Source of the DNA: Bacteroidota bacterium
GTDB lineage: Bacteria > Bacteroidota > Bacteroidia > UBA8524
Assembly: GCA_006226545.1 (NCBI GenBank)
Contig: SBGR01000062.1
Location: 1 to 38,460, forward strand
Direction of reading: 5' to 3'
Length of the DNA: 38,460 bases
The notes beneath the pieces are model-generated. The model saw only the letters and a list, made by a program, of their open reading frames with translations. It did no database searches and had not been told where the DNA came from. This document shows, in pieces, positions 9,199-17,534 of the stretch; position 1 is the stretch's first letter, and the number at the start of each line of letters is the position of its first letter. The translations under genes were made by a program, and so were the position numbers.

Positions 9199-10117
9199 AA
9201 GTTTTAACGAGTTCGAGAGGCTGGAAAAGGCAATCGTGACCCAAGGTACCTTTGACGGGGTGCACCTTGGGCATCAGAAGATATTGCACCAGCTGAAGGG
9301 CATCGCTAAACGAGAAGGCGGCGAAACCGTGCTGCTTACCTTTTTTCCGCATCCACGTATGGTTTTACAACCCGACGACAATAGCCTGAGGCTGCTTGAA
9401 ACCATAGAAGAAAAAATAGAACACCTGGCCAACGAAGGCTTGGATCACCTGTTAATCATCCCTTTTACCAAGGAGTTTTCAAGGCAAAACGCTGAAGACT
9501 TTGTGCGCGATGTTTTGATTGGTAAGTTGGGCATGCATACCATGGTGATTGGCTACGATCACCGCTTTGGCAAAAACAGGGAAGGCTCTTTTGAGCACCT
9601 CAAAGAACTGGCGCCGGTCTACGACTTTACCGTAGAGGAGATCACCGCAGAAGACATTGACGCGGTAACCATCAGTTCTACCAAAATCAGAAAAGCCCTG
9701 CAAGAAGGGGATTTGCTCACCGCCAATACTTTTTTAGGTTATGCCTACCGTGCTAGTGGAGTGGTGGTTAGCGGACATAAAAAAGGGAAGGAGATAGGAT
9801 TTCCTACAGCCAATATTGAAGTACCCGAATACTTTAAACTTGTTCCGGGCGATGGCGTCTATGCCGTGAATGCATTCTGGAAAGGACAAGTGATTGGCGG
9901 TATGGCCAATATCGGTAAACAACCGACCTTCAATAACAGGCAACATGCCTTTGAAGTGCATTTATTCGATTTCAATGAAGACCTTTACGGAGAAGCGCTG
10001 CAGGTTGAGTTTGTAGCGCGCTTAAGGGATGAAATGCGATTTAATGGCATCGCAGAACTGAAAGAACAGCTGGAAAAGGATAAATTCGCAGCCTTGAAAA
10101 TTTTGAATCGTAGCTGA
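9185..10117 (+). CDS. ribF: Bifunctional riboflavin kinase / FAD synthetase
   Basis: Converts riboflavin to FMN and then FAD. The N-terminal nucleotidyltransferase has GTFDGVHLGH at residues 21-30 and the ISSTKIRKAL segment near 164. The C-terminal riboflavin kinase domain starts near 190 with SGVVVSGHKKGKEIGFPTANIEV, the flavokinase signature including the PTAN loop. The 310-residue length is standard. The ATG lies inside the end of truB (14-base overlap), indicating coupled translation. Riboflavin itself could come from ribBA at 20290 plus genes outside the window. Confidence 0.97.
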   Translation: MKVYRSFNEFERLEKAIVTQGTFDGVHLGHQKILHQLKGIAKREGGETVLLTFFPHPRMVLQPDDNSLRLLETIEEKIEHLANEGLDHLLIIPFTKEFSRQNAEDFVRDVLIGKLGMHTMVIGYDHRFGKNREGSFEHLKELAPVYDFTVEEITAEDIDAVTISSTKIRKALQEGDLLTANTFLGYAYRASGVVVSGHKKGKEIGFPTANIEVPEYFKLVPGDGVYAVNAFWKGQVIGGMANIGKQPTFNNRQHAFEVHLFDFNEDLYGEALQVEFVARLRDEMRFNGIAELKEQLEKDKFAALKILNRS

Positions 10118-10124
10118 GGAATAC

Positions 10125-11057
10125 GTGAAGTTAAAACTGATTTTTTTGTTTCTGTGTTTCGGCCTTCTTGCCGGACAGCCTTTGTGGGCGCAAGTAGAAG
10201 ACGACGAATACAGCGAAGATGAAACGGAGTTGATCTCCGATTCATTGGTGGTGGATTCAGTGAGCACGGAAGACATCCAACTGGACAATTACCTGGAAGA
10301 TTTTTTATACGAAGCAGGTTACTACTTCGATACCACGCTGGCTCCGGCAACGGAAGTTTACCAGCGTTGGGACATGCATACCATCCACCCGTATCAGAGT
10401 CACCTAGACTCCATCTGCGATAGTACGGTTTTGCAATTGGTAGACGGAGAAGACTGTTTCTTTCATCCACCTACCGTCGGGCGAATTACCTCAGGCTTTG
10501 GGGTTCGTCGCTGGCGCAGAAGGTTGAAATTCCATTACGGCACCGACTTAAAACTTCAAATTGGTGATCCGGTATACGCTGTTTTTGACGGTGTTATCCG
10601 CATCGCTCAATACAGCCGCTCTTACGGTTATGTGGTGGTGGTAAGGCATTATAACGGACTGGAAACCATCTATGCGCACTTCAGCAAGTTATTGGTGGTG
10701 CCCGGAATGGCCATCCGCGCCGGTGAACCGATTGGATTAGGCGGAAATACCGGAAGAAGTACCGGTCCGCATTTGCATTTTGAAGTCCGCTACAAGGGCA
10801 TCGCCTTCAACCCGGATAAAGTCTTCGATTTTGATAACAATAAACTTCGTAGCGATAGTTTGGTTATCGATAAAAACCTCTTCGATCACATCAAAGAAGT
10901 GAAGAAGATCAACTCAGCGAAATACCATAAGGTGCGCAGCGGGGAAACTTTAGGACATATCGCTCGCAGGTACGGCACTTCCGTGCGCAGCATTCAACGT
11001 TTGAACGGTATGCGCGGAACGATGATTCGAGCCGGTCAATCCATCCGAGTTCGCTAG
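10125..11057 (+). CDS. Secreted M23 family peptidase with C-terminal LysM domain
   Basis: Probable periplasmic murein endopeptidase. The start is GTG at 10125 (MKLKLIFLFLCFGLLAGQPLWAQ), which gives a clean signal peptide. Residues ~24-70 are very acidic. The LytM/M23 core has both zinc motifs intact: H137-x3-D141 in HYGTD and H216-L-H218 in GPHLHFEV, so it should be catalytically active. A LysM domain (KVRSGETLGHIARRYGTS...) occupies about 266-310 and would bind glycan strands. It closes the run that begins with ftsX, seven bases after ribF. In other bacteria FtsEX controls EnvC/NlpD-like LytM proteins, so a functional link is attractive but inferred. The convergent gene ends three bases downstream. 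Confidence 0.93.
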   Translation: MKLKLIFLFLCFGLLAGQPLWAQVEDDEYSEDETELISDSLVVDSVSTEDIQLDNYLEDFLYEAGYYFDTTLAPATEVYQRWDMHTIHPYQSHLDSICDSTVLQLVDGEDCFFHPPTVGRITSGFGVRRWRRRLKFHYGTDLKLQIGDPVYAVFDGVIRIAQYSRSYGYVVVVRHYNGLETIYAHFSKLLVVPGMAIRAGEPIGLGGNTGRSTGPHLHFEVRYKGIAFNPDKVFDFDNNKLRSDSLVIDKNLFDHIKEVKKINSAKYHKVRSGETLGHIARRYGTSVRSIQRLNGMRGTMIRAGQSIRVR

Positions 11058-11060
11058 CAA

Positions 11061-12764
11061 TTAAGGCTTACGGCGGTAGAATACGAAACCGCCTTTTTCT
11101 CCAATCACTTCCAAAGTAGGAATGGCACTGAATTCGGCTTTGTGCTGGATCTTGCTCAAGAAATAAGCCGGCTTATCGATATCGCCATACATCAGCCAAT
11201 CGCGGTAAAGCAAGGCCGGAATATCGCGCGACGCCATGTTCTGGTAATCGTTTGGGTGAGCGGCAACGTAAGCATTGTACGACACGGTATCGCTCAAAGG
11301 GGCAATTTGACTGTAAAACAATTGGGCGTAGCTCTTATAACCTAAAACTTCTACATAGACGTCTTCGTCTTGGTGGCTCTCAATGAATTCAATAGCCGGT
11401 CCCTGACTGTGGTGTTCAATGCCCGGTACTACCCAAAGCATAAACCCTTGCAAGGCAAGAAGTCCGATAATGAATAATACAGGATACGCTTTTTCCAGGT
11501 TCCTGCGGAAAAGCAATACAAAGGCTGTAATGGTGCCGATAAGTAAGATGCTTCCCGGTAGGATAGATTTGAAGTCCCAAATGCTCTCTAGCCCGAAGTT
11601 AGCCGCAGCGAAAGGATCTTTGAGTTGAGCGATAAGCGAAGCTTTCCATTCCGGAACAATGCCAATAAGAGGAATACCAATGAAGGCTAAGCTCATCATC
11701 AAACCAATGATCAAGACCAAATAGACGTTGAATCTTCGGTATTGAATGCGCTGTTGAATTGTGGCGTCCATAACCAAAGCGGCTAAGAAGGTGAGCGGCA
11801 AATAGCAAAGTGAAGAGTAGTGGATGATTTTGGTTTTCACGATGCTGAATAGAATCAGCACAACCCAAAATAAAACCGCCATCCATGTTCTGAAATTCTT
11901 CTGTTCTTGTGTCCAGGTGAGGTTCTCTGCAAAGGAACGTAAGGCAATTACCGAGGCAGGAAAAGCGCCGAAAAGCAGTACGAGCGGGTGGTAAAACCAA
12001 GGTTGGCCATGACTTGCCACACTTTGCGAGGCAAGCTCTTTTTGGTAGCGAAGGAATTCAGCCAAAAACCAGATGCCGTTTTCCATCACCTCCATGCCGT
12101 ACCAAACAAAGGAAACAGCTGCACAGGTTAGTGCGAACAAAAGGATATCCCAGATATCGAAGAAAAAGCGGAATCCACGGTAAACAAAGTACAAGGCTAC
12201 GCAAAGCATGGCTACCAGCAGGGCAACCGGTCCCTTGGTAAGCAAGGCTAGTCCGATGAAGAAGCCGGCTAGGGCATTGAACTTCTTACGGGGTCTTTTA
12301 TCGAGGTTAGCTCCTTCAGCCAACATCACGATGCCGGCAAAGATGAAAAGGTTAAAAAATGGATCGATGATGCCACTTTTGAAATACAGCTGCGGCGTAA
12401 AGGAGCCCAGCATCGCTAAAACCCAAAGCCAGCCCATGCGTGTGCCGAAGTGTTTTTTGCCGTAGAAGAAGATAAAAGAAAGGCTGAGGAAACCGGCTAC
12501 CGCATTTGGGAAACGGGCAGCGAACTCGTTTACGCCAAATACTTTCATGCTCAGGGCTTGCATCCAGATAAAGAGGGGAGGCTTTTCCCAAAAGGGACGA
12601 AAATTTACTTGAACACCGCTGTAATCGCCGCTCACCAACATCTCCCTAGCTGATTCTGCAAAATTGATTTCATCCCAATCAAATAAATGCACACTGCCCA
12701 AGGCCGGTAAAAAAAATACAGCTGATACCAGGGCAAGAAGGAGAAAAGGATTAAGCTTTTTCAA
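11061..12764 (-). CDS. GT39-type (ArnT/PMT-like) integral membrane glycosyltransferase
   Basis: The 567-residue multi-spanning protein has the GT39/ArnT-like N-terminus: LFDWDEINFAESAREM with the acidic D31-E32 in the first periplasmic loop, followed by FRPFWEKPPLFIWMQA and FGVNEFAARFPNA. These features belong to enzymes that move a sugar from a polyprenyl-phosphate donor to lipid A, protein or glycan on the periplasmic face. About 11-12 hydrophobic segments are visible, with a soluble C-terminal tail of ~110 residues. Substrate cannot be read from the sequence. It starts 14 bases inside the PAP2 gene, so the two form an operon that probably handles polyprenyl-linked sugars. Confidence 0.88.
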   Translation of the reverse strand: MKKLNPFLLLALVSAVFFLPALGSVHLFDWDEINFAESAREMLVSGDYSGVQVNFRPFWEKPPLFIWMQALSMKVFGVNEFAARFPNAVAGFLSLSFIFFYGKKHFGTRMGWLWVLAMLGSFTPQLYFKSGIIDPFFNLFIFAGIVMLAEGANLDKRPRKKFNALAGFFIGLALLTKGPVALLVAMLCVALYFVYRGFRFFFDIWDILLFALTCAAVSFVWYGMEVMENGIWFLAEFLRYQKELASQSVASHGQPWFYHPLVLLFGAFPASVIALRSFAENLTWTQEQKNFRTWMAVLFWVVLILFSIVKTKIIHYSSLCYLPLTFLAALVMDATIQQRIQYRRFNVYLVLIIGLMMSLAFIGIPLIGIVPEWKASLIAQLKDPFAAANFGLESIWDFKSILPGSILLIGTITAFVLLFRRNLEKAYPVLFIIGLLALQGFMLWVVPGIEHHSQGPAIEFIESHQDEDVYVEVLGYKSYAQLFYSQIAPLSDTVSYNAYVAAHPNDYQNMASRDIPALLYRDWLMYGDIDKPAYFLSKIQHKAEFSAIPTLEVIGEKGGFVFYRRKP

Positions 12765-13404
12765 AAGGGAGTCTGATTAATGGGCGATTGAAATGTGGTC
12801 CGGCCGGTATGCGTTGGTAGATCCAGTAAAATAAAACAGCAACGGCGGTACCGATGAAACTTCCGGCAATCACATCAGATAAGAAATGCTGAGCGAGGTA
12901 CATGCGGGAGAAGCCTACAAAAGCGGCTCCGGCAAAGGCAGCATAGCCAAAGGATTTTTTTCGGCTGAAAAAGGCCAATAGGGCAAAAAGGCAAAAGGCT
13001 GCGGCTGTATGTCCGGAAGGCATACTGTTCACCAAATGCTCATCCAACCACTGAATTTCCCTGAATTCGTAGATGCCATGAAAAAAGTTTCTAGGCCTAG
13101 GAACCTCTCCGAAAAATGTTTTTAGCGATTGTATTAACATGCCCAAACTAAGCAGGGCAGCCGCTAGCGTAAAGAATTCCTTCCTGCTTTTAAAGAGGGC
13201 CATAGCGCAGATGAATAGCGCAAAAAGTCCATCACCCAAGTTGGTATACTGCACAAATACGTGGTCGAGCCACGGTTTATGTACTTGGTCCAAGAATACA
13301 ACAAAGCTGCCTTTGTCGTTTAAAATCAATTCGATAGTCGCATAGGTCAACAAGACCAAATACGGAATAAAGAACCAGCTGTTATGGCGTAGAAAGGCTT
13401 TCAA
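12751..13404 (-). CDS. PAP2 family membrane phosphatase
   Basis: The 217-residue protein has about five to six membrane segments and the lipid phosphatase motifs. Motif 2 is PSGH at 129-132, and motif 3 is S166-R167-x5-H173-x3-D177, both perfect. Motif 1 reads K95-x7-R103-P104, one residue longer than the usual K-x6-R-P. Likely substrates are isoprenyl diphosphates (C55-PP) or phosphatidyl lipids. The gene is first in a minus-strand operon, overlapping the GT39-type gene by 14 bases, which fits lipid-carrier recycling or lipid A dephosphorylation before glycosylation. A -7 box sits 21 bases upstream of the start. Confidence 0.9.
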   Translation of the reverse strand: MKAFLRHNSWFFIPYLVLLTYATIELILNDKGSFVVFLDQVHKPWLDHVFVQYTNLGDGLFALFICAMALFKSRKEFFTLAAALLSLGMLIQSLKTFFGEVPRPRNFFHGIYEFREIQWLDEHLVNSMPSGHTAAAFCLFALLAFFSRKKSFGYAAFAGAAFVGFSRMYLAQHFLSDVIAGSFIGTAVAVLFYWIYQRIPAGPHFNRPLIRLPFEKA

Positions 13405-13425
13405 ATAAGTATTTGATATTTACCG

Positions 13426-13433
13426 CAAAAATA
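13426..13433 (-). promoter_or_regulatory. -7 box for the PAP2-GT39 operon
   Basis: On the minus strand it reads TATTTTTG, a perfect TAnnTTTG, 21 bases before the PAP2 ATG. It abuts the plus-strand box at 13434-13441. Confidence 0.65.
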
Positions 13434-13441
13434 TATATTTG
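13434..13441 (+). promoter_or_regulatory. -7 box for the START-like gene
   Basis: TATATTTG, a perfect TAnnTTTG, lies directly against the opposite-strand box; together they form CAAAAATATATATTTG. It is 86 bases before the START-like ATG, a longer leader than elsewhere in the window, so the assignment is less sure than for the minus-strand box. Confidence 0.5.
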
Positions 13442-13527
13442 CTCAGTAGCCACCCCACAAAGACGTTGAAATCTCACGTTCATAACTCATAATTAAGAAT
13501 TGGCTGCCCAACGAAAGGAGCTTAAGA

Positions 13528-13908
13528 ATGCCGAAAAGAGTAAAGTACACCCTGGAGATTGAAGTTAAATCTTCTCCCAATATTCTCTTTAATTACTTGC
13601 ATAGCCCTTCCGGCTTAGCCGAATGGTTTTGTGAAGACGTAGATGTTCATTCCGGGATTTACGTGTTTAAATGGGATGGCGCCGATCAAAGTGCCGAACT
13701 AGTCAAGTCACAAAACAACAAAGTGGTTCGCTACCGCTGGCAAGATGGCCCGGAAGATGAATACTTCGAAATGGAAATCAGCATCGACGATTTAACCAAT
13801 GATGTTGCGCTTATAATTACCGACTTTTGCGATGAAGGAGATGAAGCCAGTAGCTCACAGCTTTGGGAAGCCCAAGTACAGCAGCTGAAAATGGCCATTG
13901 GATCTTAA
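13528..13908 (+). CDS. START-like (SRPBCC fold) domain protein
   Basis: The 126-residue soluble protein has the SRPBCC/START-like layout: strand 1 (KYTLEIEVKSSPNILFNYLHSP), the GLAEWFCEDV helix-turn, then alternating strands and a long C-terminal helix (SQLWEAQVQQLKMAIGS). This small family is common and uncharacterised in Bacteroidota; the fold usually holds a hydrophobic ligand. No signal peptide is present, so it is cytoplasmic. A weak GAAAGGAG lies 7 to 14 bases before the ATG, unusual for this window. The next gene starts six bases after the stop, so the two are probably co-transcribed. Confidence 0.85.
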   Translation: MPKRVKYTLEIEVKSSPNILFNYLHSPSGLAEWFCEDVDVHSGIYVFKWDGADQSAELVKSQNNKVVRYRWQDGPEDEYFEMEISIDDLTNDVALIITDFCDEGDEASSSQLWEAQVQQLKMAIGS

Positions 13909-13914
13909 GTTGTT

Positions 13915-14877
13915 ATGAAAAAATTGTTTTTACCTATGCTCCTCCTTTGGAGCATTTTTTATTCCTACCGTGTTGAGGCTTGTTTGAATGGGTTGGATGA
14001 ACCTATCATCCAGGAGATTCCAAAGCTCAATGCCAAGTCGGAAGGCTTTGGTCCATTGCTCCAAGTGGCCAAATACAGCAAAGATGAGTTGCATGCACTT
14101 CGTAAGTTCTATGCTGATATGGAACCCGGAGGAATGTCGGTAGAAAGCAAGGTGAACTATTGCTTGACTTTGATACGCTTGGGTGATCCGGGTACTGCCG
14201 AAGGAATGTTGGCGGAACTCAGCCAGGATACTTCCATAACCGATAGCCTGCAGCTTTACGCCATTGCAGCTAACCTTGGCACAGCCTACGAATTGTTGGG
14301 TAAAAACGAAAGTGCCTTACATTGGATTCGCAGAGCGATAGCCATCAATGCTCAATCACATCAGGGAAGCGAGTGGGTTCACGTGATGCTCCTTCGCTAT
14401 AAAATCTCCAAAGAGAAGAACCCGGCTTACCTAACCGAGGCCGGTGCTTTGAACCTCGACTTCGGACAATTGGATCTTCCGGAGAATACCTACGGCATGA
14501 ACCTCGCTGAGCTCCAATCTCAACTGGGTTACCAATTGCAAGAGCGTCTGTTTTTCATCCAGGCACCTGATACCTTGATGGGCATGCTCTTGTTCGATTA
14601 TGCCAATGTTGTAGCGCTGGAAACTAGCTTGGAAGCTGCCAAATTCTATTATGAACAAGCGAAGGTATTTGGACTAAATAGCGATTTACTCAAAGCACGC
14701 TTGGATCGCTTGCAGGGCATGAGTCCGGAAGACCTTCAGAAAAAGGCAAGCGATTTTAAAGCGGAGGCCCTACCTGAGCCACCTGCACAATGGAATGTTT
14801 ACGCCATTGCCGGTATTTTGGCTTTGTTGGCGGTTGTTGTGGTGTATTTCCTTCTGCAACGCAAGAAAAATTCCTGA
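13915..14877 (+). CDS. TPR-like protein with signal peptide and C-terminal membrane anchor, function unknown
   Basis: The 320-residue product has a signal peptide (MKKLFLPMLLLWSIFYSYRVEA, then C23), a helical middle with repeats resembling tetratricopeptides (residues ~70-145: YCLTLIRLGDPGTAEGMLAELS...LYAIAANLGTAYELLGKNESALHWIRRAIAI), and a C-terminal membrane segment at ~295-313 followed by QRKKNS. This predicts a periplasmic helical domain anchored to the inner membrane. TPRs mediate protein-protein contacts, but no partner is obvious. It follows the START-like gene by six bases and precedes an LPS-permease-type gene that has its own promoter. I do not recognise a specific family. Confidence 0.75.
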   Translation: MKKLFLPMLLLWSIFYSYRVEACLNGLDEPIIQEIPKLNAKSEGFGPLLQVAKYSKDELHALRKFYADMEPGGMSVESKVNYCLTLIRLGDPGTAEGMLAELSQDTSITDSLQLYAIAANLGTAYELLGKNESALHWIRRAIAINAQSHQGSEWVHVMLLRYKISKEKNPAYLTEAGALNLDFGQLDLPENTYGMNLAELQSQLGYQLQERLFFIQAPDTLMGMLLFDYANVVALETSLEAAKFYYEQAKVFGLNSDLLKARLDRLQGMSPEDLQKKASDFKAEALPEPPAQWNVYAIAGILALLAVVVVYFLLQRKKNS

Positions 14878-14886
14878 TTCTGGTCG

Positions 14887-14894
14887 TACTTTTG
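14887..14894 (+). promoter_or_regulatory. -7 box upstream of the LptF/LptG-type gene
   Basis: TACTTTTG, a perfect TAnnTTTG match, lies 13 bases before the ATG at 14908. No -33 TTG at 19-base spacing was found. Confidence 0.6.
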
Positions 14895-14907
14895 CCAGAA
14901 CCCCGGC

Positions 14908-16335
14908 ATGCGCTTTAAGAAGCTAGATGTATTTATCCTCAGGTCTTTCCTGCAACCCTTTGCAGCCACCTTCTGCATTTCGTTGGTGGTGCTATTGCTG
15001 CAGCATCTTTGGAAGTATATCGATGATCTAGCTGGTAAAGGGCTGGAATGGTACGTTATTCTTGAATTCCTATTCTATTCAACGGCAAACTTGATTCCGC
15101 TGGCCATGCCATTGGCCATTCTCTTGGCTTCCATCATGACATTCGGGAACCTGGGAGAGAAATACGAACTCACCGTTATTAAGTCGGCAGGCATTCCATT
15201 GCGACGTGTCTTTCGTCCGCTGTTTTTTGTCATTCTCGGGGTGTCAATGTTCGCCCTTTGGTTTTCAGTTAAAGTGATTCCGGTGGCGAACCTCAAGTGG
15301 GGTGGACTATACTACGATGTAATGCAGAAGAAGCCGGCCTTCGATTTAAAAGAAGGGGTATTTTACAATGGCATCGAAGATTACAGCATCAAGGTTTCAG
15401 AGAAATCCAAAGACGGCGCATTTGTAAGCGATGTGATTATCTACGATCACACCAAGGGGCGAGGAAATACCGCTGTGGTAGTGGCCGAATCGGGAGAGAT
15501 TTCCTATTCAGACGATAAACGATACCTCTTTTTTAAACTCTTCAACGGGAAGCGTTACGAGGAGATGGTGAATCAACCCGATTTCTATAACCGGCAGCAA
15601 TTTAACCAGATGAGCTTCCGGGAACAGGAGGTGGTATTTGACCTCAAAGACTTCAACCTCACCAGAACAGACTTAGGTTTATTCAAAGATTTTTGGCGCT
15701 ACAAGAAATTGCATCAGCTGGAAGAAGGCATCGATAGCTTACACCGGGAAATTCTGCGCCGACAGGTGATGTTCAAAATCAATTTCCACCGTAGCCTACA
15801 TTTCAAAGATACCCTCACCTATATACCCGATTCTCTGTTAAACCCGGATGTGTTTTCATTTGATAGCCTGGTCTACGGAAGAAAACACAAGGAGGTGATT
15901 TCCCAAGCATTGAGCGAGATGCGCAGTGTAAACGGACAAGTAGATTGGGGTAAAACGGATATCATGCCGGTGCGTTACCTGCAAGCCAAATACGAAATGG
16001 TTTGGTGGCAAAAGTTTACCTTATCGATAGCCTGCTTGGTGCTGTTCTTCATCGGAGCGCCACTGGGAGCAATTGTGAGAAAAGGCGGATTTGGATTGCC
16101 GGTGGTAATTGCCATCATCTTCTTCCTCATCTTTTACATGTTGAATATTGTGGGCGAAAAAATGGTGCGCGAGCTGGTTTTACCTAGCGAGATAGGCATG
16201 TGGCTTTCAACGTTTATTCTGACACCAATAGGATTTTGGTTAACGCTCAAGGCTACGCGCGATTCCGCTTTGTTCAATAGGGATGCTTACCTTAGGCTAT
16301 TCAAACGACTTAAACCGCAGAAAAAGACCACGTGA
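14908..16335 (+). CDS. LptF/LptG family (YjgP/YjgQ) permease
   Basis: Inner-membrane subunit of the LptBFG ABC transporter that extracts lipopolysaccharide and feeds it to the Lpt bridge. The 475-residue protein has the family layout: TM1 after a basic start (RFKKLDVFILRSFLQPF), TM2-3 (to ~residue 125), a large periplasmic beta-jellyroll region (~125-365), and three C-terminal membrane segments (~370-455). The segment TFGNLGEKYELTVIKSAGIPLRRVFRP matches the conserved cytoplasmic coupling loop. Bacteroidota versions cannot be split into LptF or LptG by eye, so no symbol is given. The stop overlaps the GTG start of the next gene. Confidence 0.93.
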   Translation: MRFKKLDVFILRSFLQPFAATFCISLVVLLLQHLWKYIDDLAGKGLEWYVILEFLFYSTANLIPLAMPLAILLASIMTFGNLGEKYELTVIKSAGIPLRRVFRPLFFVILGVSMFALWFSVKVIPVANLKWGGLYYDVMQKKPAFDLKEGVFYNGIEDYSIKVSEKSKDGAFVSDVIIYDHTKGRGNTAVVVAESGEISYSDDKRYLFFKLFNGKRYEEMVNQPDFYNRQQFNQMSFREQEVVFDLKDFNLTRTDLGLFKDFWRYKKLHQLEEGIDSLHREILRRQVMFKINFHRSLHFKDTLTYIPDSLLNPDVFSFDSLVYGRKHKEVISQALSEMRSVNGQVDWGKTDIMPVRYLQAKYEMVWWQKFTLSIACLVLFFIGAPLGAIVRKGGFGLPVVIAIIFFLIFYMLNIVGEKMVRELVLPSEIGMWLSTFILTPIGFWLTLKATRDSALFNRDAYLRLFKRLKPQKKTT

Positions 16336-17534
16336 AAATTCTCTTTCTGTCACATCGAATACCCTGGCCGCTCCGTGATGGAGGTGCCATCGCTATCTAC
16401 AATAATATTTTGGGGCTTAAGCAAGCCGGGCACGTGGTGAAATTGCTTTGCCTCAATCCACAGAAAGACCAAGTTGATACAACAAGTCTTCCGTCGCTTT
16501 TTAGCGATTGCGGACTGGAATACATCAGCATCGATACAAGTATCAAACCTCTGGCAGCTTTGCTCAATTTGTTTGGTTCGGGTTCTTATAACGCGGCACG
16601 ATTTGCCAATGGTGAATTTGCATCGCTAATTGAGTTGTCACTCGAGGTATTTAATCCGGATTGGGTGCACATTGAAGGCGCCTTTGCAGCTCAGTACATT
16701 GATGTTATCAAGGCGAATCAGCCTGTCCCTTGCGTGTTACGTGAGCACAATGTGGAATATGAGATCTGGCAGGAGATGGCTGCCGGAGAGCAAAACCCTC
16801 TGAAGAAATTCTATTTGAATCTGCTGGCTTCCCGACTCAAAACCTACGAAGAAGCGCTGTGGCAGAAATTTGATTTGATCTTTTCCATCACCGAAGAAGA
16901 TGCGGGTATCATGCGCAAGCGTGTTGGTGATACCAAGGTATTCAACGGTGGTGTAGGCTTCGATTTGAGTCCGTATTTAGCCGTGACTGAATTAGGCGAT
17001 AGCCGGAAAGCCTACCATTTGGCTTCCATGGATTGGCTGCCCAACCAAGAGGCCGTGGAGTGGACGCTTAATGAAATCTGGCCAGCCATGTATTCGGCAA
17101 TGCCTGAAATGGAATTGTACTTAGCCGGTAAAAAGATGCCTGAGCGCTTCCTAAATCAGAATGGAGGCAAACTCCACATTGAGGCTGAAGTAGCCGACGT
17201 GCAGGACTATAGCAGAGACAAAGGGCTGATGCTGGTGCCTCTTCGAAGCGGCAGTGGCATTCGTATTAAAACCATAGAAGCCATGGCCATGGGCAAAGTG
17301 GTGATCAGCACACGACGCGGATTGCAGGGTCTTGGCGCCCAATCAGGTGAGCACTTGTTGGAAGCGAATACGGCGGAAGAATTTGCCGAAGCGGCGGCCT
17401 TGGTGCAATCAGATGAGGCCTTGCGGCAAAACATCGCTCAAAAAGCCAGGCAATTTGCCCTAGAAAATTTTGAACTGAGTCAAGTCATCGAGCGAAATGT
17501 AAAGCGCTGCCTATCTTTGTTGCCCACCGCATGA
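16332..17534 (+). CDS. GT4-type (GT-B fold) glycosyltransferase
   Basis: The 400-residue cytoplasmic protein starts MKILFLSHRIPWPLRDGGAIAIYN, the usual N-terminal Rossmann half with a Gly-rich acceptor loop. The C-terminal half holds the donor-binding segment LRSGSGIRIKTIEAMAMGKVVIST (~302-325) with the E-x7-E-type region of GT4 enzymes. It begins at GTG 16332, overlapping the permease stop (GTGA), and its own stop overlaps the next gene (ATGA), so the three are translationally coupled. The position after an LPS-export permease suggests a role in lipopolysaccharide or exopolysaccharide sugar addition; the sugar and acceptor are unknown. Confidence 0.9.
   Translation: MKILFLSHRIPWPLRDGGAIAIYNNILGLKQAGHVVKLLCLNPQKDQVDTTSLPSLFSDCGLEYISIDTSIKPLAALLNLFGSGSYNAARFANGEFASLIELSLEVFNPDWVHIEGAFAAQYIDVIKANQPVPCVLREHNVEYEIWQEMAAGEQNPLKKFYLNLLASRLKTYEEALWQKFDLIFSITEEDAGIMRKRVGDTKVFNGGVGFDLSPYLAVTELGDSRKAYHLASMDWLPNQEAVEWTLNEIWPAMYSAMPEMELYLAGKKMPERFLNQNGGKLHIEAEVADVQDYSRDKGLMLVPLRSGSGIRIKTIEAMAMGKVVISTRRGLQGLGAQSGEHLLEANTAEEFAEAAALVQSDEALRQNIAQKARQFALENFELSQVIERNVKRCLSLLPTA

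Noticed and set aside
9985..10470. A 161-residue minus-strand frame over ribF and the M23 gene.
   Set aside because: It is antisense to two well-supported genes with conserved motifs and has no recognisable product.
13484..13502. CATAACTCATAATTAAGAA-like A+T-rich stretch as a separate repeat family.
   Set aside because: Only one short, imperfect occurrence was seen in this window; it may be simple low-complexity sequence.
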